DNA of 53,029 nucleotides. Source: an uncultured Kiritimatiellota bacterium. Its GTDB lineage: Bacteria; Verrucomicrobiota; Kiritimatiellia; RFP12; UBA1067. A model generated the notes under the pieces. The model did no database searches, was not told the origin of the DNA, and saw only the letters and a program-made list of their open reading frames with translations. A program made the position numbers and the translations under genes. Of the stretch, positions 17,107-24,500 are shown piece by piece (position 1 is the stretch's first letter; every line of letters begins with the position of its first letter). The stretch lies in contig CAKTZI010000026.1 of assembly GCA_934635385.1 (NCBI GenBank), forward strand, positions 1 through 53,029, in the 5' to 3' direction.

Positions 17107-17122
17107 ACACAAGATTTAGTGT
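17107..17122 (+). promoter_or_regulatory. NrdR box upstream of nrdD
   Basis: ACACAAGATTTAGTGT agrees with the NrdR consensus (acaCwAtATaTwGtgt) at 14 of 16 positions. It abuts TATCAT (17122-17127), a plausible -10, so bound NrdR would block RNA polymerase. The regulated gene starts at 17228. Confidence 0.6.
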
Positions 17123-17227
17123 ATCATACGTCCTTGTTCCCACAATAGGATGTAGAAATGCCTGAAGTGGGCGTATATTCAGAAAACAGTCAATTTAGAG
17201 AGAATTAAACGGAGATACACGCGGGCG

Positions 17228-19408
17228 ATGAAGATCATCAAGCGATCGGGCGAAGAGAAGGAATTTGACATCTCGAAGATCGAGAATGCCATCCGCAAGG
17301 CGAACAACGCGGTCGATTACAAGGACGCGATGAGCGAGGGGCGCATCAAGCTGATCGCGGAGGAGGTCGCCGGCGTCTGCGCCGCGCGCGACCGGGCGAT
17401 GACGGTCGAGGAGGTGCAGGACGTCGTCGAGAACAAGATCATGGAGATGGGATCGCACGAGATCGCGAAGAAGTACATCGTCTACCGCTACCGCCGCGAG
17501 CTCGCCCGCAAGGCGAACACGACGGACGGCGCGATCCTCTCGCTCATCGAGAGCAACAACGAGGACGTCAAGCAGGAGAACTCGAACAAGAACCCGCGCA
17601 TCAACTCCGTCCAGCGCGACTACATGGCGGGCGAGGTGTCGAAGGACGTCTCGGCGCGCCTCCTGCTGCCGCAGGACATCGTGCAGGCCCATCAGGAAGG
17701 GCTCATCCACTTCCATGACATGGACTACTACGCGCAGCACATGCACAACTGCGACCTCGTGAACCTGGAGGACATGCTGCAGAACGGGACGGTCATCTCC
17801 GGGACGATGATCGAGAAGCCGAAGAGCTTCTCGACGGCGTGCAACATCGCGACGCAGATCATCGCGCAGGTCGCCTCGAACCAGTACGGCGGCCAGTCGA
17901 TCTCGCTCACGCACCTCGCGCCGTTCGTGGACGTCTCGCGGCAGGCGATCCGGCGGGAGCTCGCGGCGGAATGCGCCGAGTCGGGGGCGACGATCGCACC
18001 GGAGAAGTTCGACGCGATCGTCGAGCGGCGCGTCCGCAAGGAGATCCAGAAGGGCGTGCAGACGATCCAGTACCAGGTCGTCACGCTCATGACGACGAAC
18101 GGCCAGGCGCCGTTCATCACCGTCTTCATGTACCTGGGCGAGGCGCGCAGCGACGCCGAGCGCCGCGACCTGGCGGCCATCATCGAGGAAGTCCTGAAGG
18201 AGCGCATCCTCGGCGTGAAGAACGAGCAGGGCGTCTACGTGACGCCGGCGTTCCCGAAGCTCATCTACGTGCTGGAGCCGTCGAACGTCACGGAGGACGC
18301 GCCGTACTGGTACCTGACCGAGCTGGCCGCGAAGTGCACGGCGAAGCGCATGGTGCCCGACTACATCTCCGCGAAGAAGATGCTGGAGTACAAGGTCGAC
18401 CGGAACGGACACGGCAACGTCTACACGTGCATGGGCTGCCGCTCGTTCCTGACGCCCTACGTGGACGAGAACGGCCAGCCGAAGTACTACGGCCGCTTCA
18501 ACCAGGGCGTCGTCACGGTCAACCTCGTCGACGCCGCGCTCTCGGCGCACGGCGACCTCGACCAGTTCTGGAAGATCCTCGACGAGCGGTGCGAGCTCTG
18601 CCACAAGGCGCTCCAGTGCCGCCACGAGCGGCTGACGGGCACGCTCTCCGACGCGGCGCCGATCCTCTGGCAGTACGGGGCGCTGACGCGCCTGCCGAAG
18701 GGGATGCCGATCGACAAGTACCTGCACGGCGGCTACTCGACGATCTCGCTCGGCTACGCGGGCCTCTGGGAGTGCGTCTACGCCCTGATCGGCAAGAAGC
18801 TGACCGAGCCGGAGGGCGAGGCGCTGGGGCTGAAGGTCATGGAGCGGCTCAATTCGTACACGGCGAAGTGGAAGGCCGCCGAGAACATCGACTACTCGCT
18901 CTACGGCACGCCGCTGGAGTCGACGACCTACAAGTTCGCGAAGTGCCTGCAGAAGCGCTTCGGCATCGTCAAGGGCGTGACCGACCGCAACTACATCACG
19001 AACTCGTACCACGTCCACGTGACGGAGCCGATCGACGCGTTCAGGAAGCTCGCGCTGGAGGCGAAGTTCCAGCGGCTCTCGCCGGGCGGGGCGATCAGCT
19101 ACGTCGAGGTGCCGAACATGCAGAACAACCTGCCGGCCGTCCTCGCGATCATGAAGTACATCTACGACCACATCATGTACGCCGAGCTCAACACGAAGTC
19201 GGACTACTGCCAGGTCTGCGGCTTCGACGGCGAGATCGAGATCGTCAAGGACGCGAGCGGCAAGCTCATCTGGCGGTGCCCGAAGTGCGGCAACACGGAC
19301 GAGGCGAAGCTCAACGTCGCGCGGCGGACGTGCGGCTACATCGGCTCGCAGTTCTGGAACCAGGGCCGCACGCAGGAGATCAAGGAGCGCGTCCTGCACG
19401 TTTCGTAA
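17228..19408 (+). CDS. nrdD: Anaerobic ribonucleoside-triphosphate reductase
   Basis: 726 aa, a class III enzyme that makes dNTPs using a glycyl radical. An ATP-cone regulatory domain occupies residues 1-90 (IIKRSGEEKEFDISKIE). Catalytic-core motifs include HFHDMDYYAQHMHNC and TCMGCRSF. Near the C-terminus is a zinc site (CQVCGFDG ... WRCPKCGN) and the radical loop RRTCGYIGSQF with Gly703. The activating enzyme nrdG is not next to it. Expression is probably controlled by NrdR. The ATG is preceded by a GGAG about 13 bases away, which is rather far. Confidence 0.95.
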   Translation: MKIIKRSGEEKEFDISKIENAIRKANNAVDYKDAMSEGRIKLIAEEVAGVCAARDRAMTVEEVQDVVENKIMEMGSHEIAKKYIVYRYRRELARKANTTDGAILSLIESNNEDVKQENSNKNPRINSVQRDYMAGEVSKDVSARLLLPQDIVQAHQEGLIHFHDMDYYAQHMHNCDLVNLEDMLQNGTVISGTMIEKPKSFSTACNIATQIIAQVASNQYGGQSISLTHLAPFVDVSRQAIRRELAAECAESGATIAPEKFDAIVERRVRKEIQKGVQTIQYQVVTLMTTNGQAPFITVFMYLGEARSDAERRDLAAIIEEVLKERILGVKNEQGVYVTPAFPKLIYVLEPSNVTEDAPYWYLTELAAKCTAKRMVPDYISAKKMLEYKVDRNGHGNVYTCMGCRSFLTPYVDENGQPKYYGRFNQGVVTVNLVDAALSAHGDLDQFWKILDERCELCHKALQCRHERLTGTLSDAAPILWQYGALTRLPKGMPIDKYLHGGYSTISLGYAGLWECVYALIGKKLTEPEGEALGLKVMERLNSYTAKWKAAENIDYSLYGTPLESTTYKFAKCLQKRFGIVKGVTDRNYITNSYHVHVTEPIDAFRKLALEAKFQRLSPGGAISYVEVPNMQNNLPAVLAIMKYIYDHIMYAELNTKSDYCQVCGFDGEIEIVKDASGKLIWRCPKCGNTDEAKLNVARRTCGYIGSQFWNQGRTQEIKERVLHVS

Positions 19409-19432
19409 GGCAATCATTCGGGAGACGGACAC

Positions 19433-21526
19433 ATGACGGTCAAGGGATATGCGAAGTTTCTGCTCATCATGGCGGGCCTCGGCGGCCTCCTCTACGGCGT
19501 GGACGTCGGCGTCATCGCGGCGGCGCTGCCGTACATCGAGCGGACGTCGACGTTCACGCAGAACGAGATCGGCTGGATCGTCGGCATGGCGCTCTGGGGG
19601 TCTCTCCCGTCCTCGCTGGTCGCGGGGCTGCTCGCCGAGTGGTTCGGGCGTCGGCGCATGATCATCGCGTCGGCCCTGCTCTTCCTGGTTTCGATTCCGG
19701 TGATCTGCGCGTCGGGCTTTTTCGCGGGCGGCAACTTCTGGATGATGGTCGCCGGGCGTGCGATGCAGGGCGCGGCGGCCGGCCTCTTCGGCGTAATCGT
19801 GCCGATGTACCTCGCCGAATGCCTTGACGCCGATTCGCGCGGCAAGGGCACGGGCATGTTCCAGCTGCTGCTGACGATGGGCCTCGTCTTTGTCGCGGTC
19901 CTCGGCTTCTGCGTCACGTTTGTCGTCGGCGACGCGAACAAGGCCGTTCACTTCAAGATGTTCGAGACCGGCGTCTCGGCTGCCGCCGTCACGTTCGACC
20001 AGATCAAGGCGTGGTTTGCGCCGGAGCAGATCGCCTCGTGGGTGCATGCCTGGCAGATGATCTTCCTCCTGTCGTGCGTTCCCGGACTCGTTCTCTTCCT
20101 CGGCGCGTTCCGGCTCAAGGAATCGTCCCGCTGGCTCTACAAGAAGGGTCGCACGGACGAGGCGCTGGCGTCGCTTGCGGCCAACAACGGCGAGGAGAAG
20201 GCGAAGGAGATCCTCGCCGAAATGATTGCGGCGGACGAGGCGGCCGCCGCCGAGAAGGCGAGGAACGCCGCCGCGACGGATTCGCTTCTCCAGAAGAAGT
20301 ACGTGATCCCGTTTGTCCTCGCGGTCGTGATTCTCGCGTGCAACCAGACGACAGGCATCAACTCCGTCCTCAACTACACGGTGACGATCTTCCAGAAGAC
20401 CGGCATGCAGGGCGCGTTCGCCAACGTGTCCGACGTCGCCATCAAGGTCATGAACTGCGTGATGACGGTCGTTGCCTGTGCGCTCGTCGACCGGAAGGGG
20501 CGCAAGTTCCTGCTGAAGCTCGGCACGTCGGGCATCATCGTCGGGCTCTGCGGCGTCGGGTCGATCTTCCTCGCGATCTCGAAGAGCTGGGTTGCCGCGT
20601 CGATGACGACGGGCGTTCTCGCGACGGTGTTCTTCTTCATGTTCATCGGCTTCTACGCGGTGGGTCCGGGCGTCTGCGTGTGGCTCGCCCTGACGGAGCT
20701 CATGCCGACGCGCATCCGCGCCAACGGCATGGCGATCGCGATGATCATCAACCAGGGCGTCTCGGCGCTGATCGCGACGGTCTTCCCGAAGTGGTGCGCG
20801 GCGACGAACGACAACGGCACGGTCTTCTTCGTCCTCGCCGGCTTCACGGTCGTCTACTTCGTCACGGCGGCGTTCTTCCTGCCGGAAACGAAGGGGCGGA
20901 CGCTGGAAGAGGTCGAGCAGTTCTTCACGACGGGGAAAATGCCGGAGGGGAAATCGTTAGACAAAACAAATTCGGCAGTCGCGCAGACAACGCCGAAAAC
21001 AAGCGACTACCGCCGTACGGATGTGTCTATCAAACGACAATTGTGGCAACGCATCACTTTCGGACTGGACAAGTCGATCGGCGGTTGCATTGCCCTGATT
21101 GTTGTGGGCGTTGTCATATGCGGCATTGGCTATGAAATGCTCTCGTGGTCGACACTTTTGCAATGGACTGAAATGCGGGCTTCTGAATATGCTAGATTTT
21201 ATGGACAAACAGGCTTGACGCCAGGGCAGTGGTGCCTTGCGGTGATTGGCATTGCAATTAACGTAACAGGCATTGTGGTGGCGTACATTGCGATTAAATC
21301 TTGTATGGACAGGATTCCGTCTGCCAACCGCCAAGATTCGGGCGTCGCTAAAGCCATCGCCATTTTGCTGTGCCTTGTCGCCTTTGTGATTGCCTCACTG
21401 TTGAAGTCGGCCATTGGTGGCACCCGGCTGTCAATCTGGGATTATCTGATCCTCTGTGCAGTTTGGCGCGGCATTTGGCGCGGCATTGTGGGTGTGAAGA
21501 AGAAAACAAAACAGAAACCCGAATGA
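19433..21526 (+). CDS. MFS sugar porter with extra C-terminal membrane domain
   Basis: 697 aa. Residues 1-~505 are a sugar-porter MFS transporter: GLGGLLYGVDVGVI, WFGRRRMIIASALLF, NQTTGINSVLNYTVTIF, DRKGRKFLL and the terminal PETKGRTLEEVEQFF. The family takes up hexoses or pentoses by cation symport. After GKMPEGKSLD there is a ~195-residue extension encoded by clearly A+T-richer DNA, containing about four hydrophobic segments (GGCIALIVVGVVICGIGYEM; CLAVIGIAINVTGIVVAYIA; IAILLCLVAFVIASLL; a C-terminal one) and a basic tail. Typical sugar porters stop at ~480-510 aa, so this is a fusion, possibly formed with an adjacent acquired gene. GGGAG precedes the ATG. Confidence 0.85.
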   Translation: MTVKGYAKFLLIMAGLGGLLYGVDVGVIAAALPYIERTSTFTQNEIGWIVGMALWGSLPSSLVAGLLAEWFGRRRMIIASALLFLVSIPVICASGFFAGGNFWMMVAGRAMQGAAAGLFGVIVPMYLAECLDADSRGKGTGMFQLLLTMGLVFVAVLGFCVTFVVGDANKAVHFKMFETGVSAAAVTFDQIKAWFAPEQIASWVHAWQMIFLLSCVPGLVLFLGAFRLKESSRWLYKKGRTDEALASLAANNGEEKAKEILAEMIAADEAAAAEKARNAAATDSLLQKKYVIPFVLAVVILACNQTTGINSVLNYTVTIFQKTGMQGAFANVSDVAIKVMNCVMTVVACALVDRKGRKFLLKLGTSGIIVGLCGVGSIFLAISKSWVAASMTTGVLATVFFFMFIGFYAVGPGVCVWLALTELMPTRIRANGMAIAMIINQGVSALIATVFPKWCAATNDNGTVFFVLAGFTVVYFVTAAFFLPETKGRTLEEVEQFFTTGKMPEGKSLDKTNSAVAQTTPKTSDYRRTDVSIKRQLWQRITFGLDKSIGGCIALIVVGVVICGIGYEMLSWSTLLQWTEMRASEYARFYGQTGLTPGQWCLAVIGIAINVTGIVVAYIAIKSCMDRIPSANRQDSGVAKAIAILLCLVAFVIASLLKSAIGGTRLSIWDYLILCAVWRGIWRGIVGVKKKTKQKPE

Positions 21527-21530
21527 ACCT

Positions 21531-24500
21531 TTGAGTGAACTCCTCAAGACCTGTGCCGTCGCGGTGTCTGCCTTGCTGTGGGCGGTCGTCGGCGTCGCGT
21601 GGGCGGTGCGGCATGGGGCTTTCGCGTCCGCGCGGAGGGACTGGAGGAATTGTCCGCGCGTACGCAAAGCGTTGGCGGGAGTTGCCGTCGTTGTGGTTGT
21701 CTCATGGGCAGGAGTGAAGCCGGAAGGAAATGAAACCACGGATTCACACGGATTTGCACGGATTGAAGAGGTGTCTGCGACGCTTAACACGGAGGGTTTT
21801 GAGGAGCGGAGTCACGGAGAAACATCAACGGATTACACGGATTCACACGGATCGGGGGCGTCCTCGAATCTGCCCGAATCGGCACAAATCTCAATTCGTG
21901 ATAATCCGTGTCAATCCGTGGACGAAAATTCGGTGGGCAGCGACGGCAACATCTCCCAAGGTTATTCTCTATCCCATATCGGCACGAACGAGGTCTTTTC
22001 GTTCGATCCGCCCGAAGGGGCCGTCATCGCGGAGAACTGGCGACGGCGTGGCGCGGCCACAGACTGGCGGCGCCTCTCCCTCGACGGCTGGGAGTTCCCG
22101 TTCGGCGGCTTGACGTTCTCCGACCTGGTCGTCTTCGCGAACGGCACGGTCCTCCTCTCGACGAATGCCGCGCTGCGGCCCGTCACGGCCTCGCTCGGAC
22201 TCGTGCCGGAGAGAGGTTGGGGAAGTTTGGGAGGTTTGGAAGGTTCGGGAGGTTCGGGAGGTTCAGATGGTTTGGGAGGCTTGGCGGAGGCGTCATCCGA
22301 TTCTGCCCTCCAAGTTTCCCGAACATCCCAAACCTTCCAAACCTCCATCACCTCCCTCACCTCTCTCTTCTGGCACTTTGTCACGCCCTCGAACACGCTT
22401 CAGCTCACGTGGCGGGACGCGCGGCTGCACCGTTCGCCGACGAACCCCGTCTCGCTTCAGGTCGAGCTGAACCCGAACGGCAATTTCGCCTATCGCTACG
22501 ACTTTTCGCGCCTCGCTTCCGACAGTCTCCTCACGAACGTCATGGCCGGCGTCGAGGGGGGAGTGGGAGAAGGAAAAGGGAAAAAGGAAGAAGGAAGAAG
22601 TGAGGATGTCCAAACTTCTTCCCTCTTCCCTCTTGCTTCTTACTTTCCGTCGCCTCGCGACATCACGAGCCTGACGTTCCGCTCCGACGACGAGCGGCGG
22701 TGCGACGATGCGCGGGAGGCGTTCGAGGAGGCCCTTGGCGGACTCGACCCGCTCGCGTGTCCGGCCGGCTCGACGAACACGGTCTGGGAGCATCTCGCCT
22801 ACACGGGGACGACGAACGGGCCGTTCGCGTATCCGCAGTCCACGGAGCGGACGGCGGTGCTGCGCGTGTCCGTCGCCGGCACGGGATGCGGCGAGCTCCT
22901 CGTCGGCGGCCGCGCCGTCCCGCTCGTGGGGCAGGGCGAAAGGCCTGCGGCGATGGGAGAGCCTGCGGCGCCTAACACGGAGGAAACGGAGAAAGGGAGG
23001 CGCGGAGAATCTACAAACAAGAGTGTCGGCAGGATTGTTGAGGCGGGCGCATCTATCGCTCCAAATCCTGTGAATCCTGTAATTCCTGTCAAAGAAACTC
23101 CGTGCCTCCGCCCCTCCTCAATCTCCGCGTTAAGCGACAGCAATTCCCCCGCATCGCCGTCGCTCCTCATCCCCGTGCCGCGCGGGCAGACGGTGCCGCT
23201 CTACGTCCGCGCCTCCGGCTCGCTTTCCGTCTCGCTCTCGTCCGCCGACTTCGCCTTCGGACGCCTCCCCGACCTCGCGGCGCACCGCCCGACGGGGCGC
23301 ATCAACTTCCCGAACGTCTCCGCGACCGTCCCCTGCTTCCACGACTACCGCGCGCGGCAGAAGGAGGTCACGCTGCCCGTCGGCGAGGGCGCGGACGCCC
23401 TCACCTGCACGTGGGCGGCGTCCGGCCCCGTCACGGTCGAGAGCCGTCCGCCGCGCGCCGCCCTGCTGACGGGGCGCTTCGACGGGCGCACGACGACGCC
23501 CGTCACCTACACGCTCGTCCACCCCGATTACCTCTTTGGACAGAGAACCTACTCCCAGACGGCGCGGTTCTGCCCGCCCCCGCCGGAAGATGCCGACGAA
23601 GACGGCGGACGCTATGGCGGCGTGTCCGTGGACGACGAGCGGGAATCCTGCTGGCACTGCCTCTGGGATCTGTGTTCGCGTGACGGCACCTGCTGCGGCA
23701 ACTGCCGGCATTCGGACGCGGACGAGGACAGGGGACCCGACGAGCCGTCCGAAGAGGAGGAAGAGCCACAGCCCGGCGACTACGAGATCGCCGTCACGAA
23801 CTGGCCGCACCTCTCCGGCGTCCTGAAGATCCGCGAGCCGCTTCTCTACACGCCGCCGATCCGGCTGGAGGTGCCGGACGGCGCCGCGCCGCGCTGCTGC
23901 CCGTGTCCCGGACACGCGACGAACTGGGTCGCCGTCGTCTACCAGTCCGACCGCCTGAAGATAGTTGACGCCAATGGCCTCGACTTCAGGCGCGCGACCG
24001 AGACGGTGGACGTGCGCCTTGCGGGGACGCGTCCGAGCCGGGAAGTCGGCGACGCCTTCGTGTCGTTCGCGACGAACGGGGCGGTGTGCCTCGACGGCGC
24101 GTACACCGTCCTCGGCGTCGGCGTCCGCCGCGCGGGCGTCGACCTCGCCGCGCTCGACGCCCTGAATGATGACTTCGGGCTTCCGGTCCCCGTCGCGACG
24201 AACGCCGCCGAGGCGGCCGAGCTGGAGCTCGTGACGGCCGTGGGGCTTGACGGCGGGAACGTCCGCATCGGCTTCGAGGGGGCGTCCGCGCCGTTCGCGC
24301 TCTGGGCGTGGGACTCGGCCCTGGGCGACTTCCGTCCGCTCGCGTCCTCGGACGGCGGGCCGCTGGACGTCTCGCTCGCCGCGTGGCGGCGGCTCGTCGG
24401 GGGCGCGACGGACGCCGAGACCTCGCGGACGACGGTCTTCGTCACGGCGTCCGCCCCCGGCGCGGCGACGCTCGCCTTCCGCTACTGGGGCGTGTTCGAC

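Noticed and set aside
17195..20047. 950-codon minus-strand frame opposite nrdD
   Set aside because: Shadow of nrdD and the MFS gene with biased composition and no recognisable motif.
21735..21922. Repeated ACGGATT words as a CRISPR array
   Set aside because: Units are 7-12 bases with irregular spacing, inverted halves and an open reading frame, unlike uniform repeats with unique spacers.
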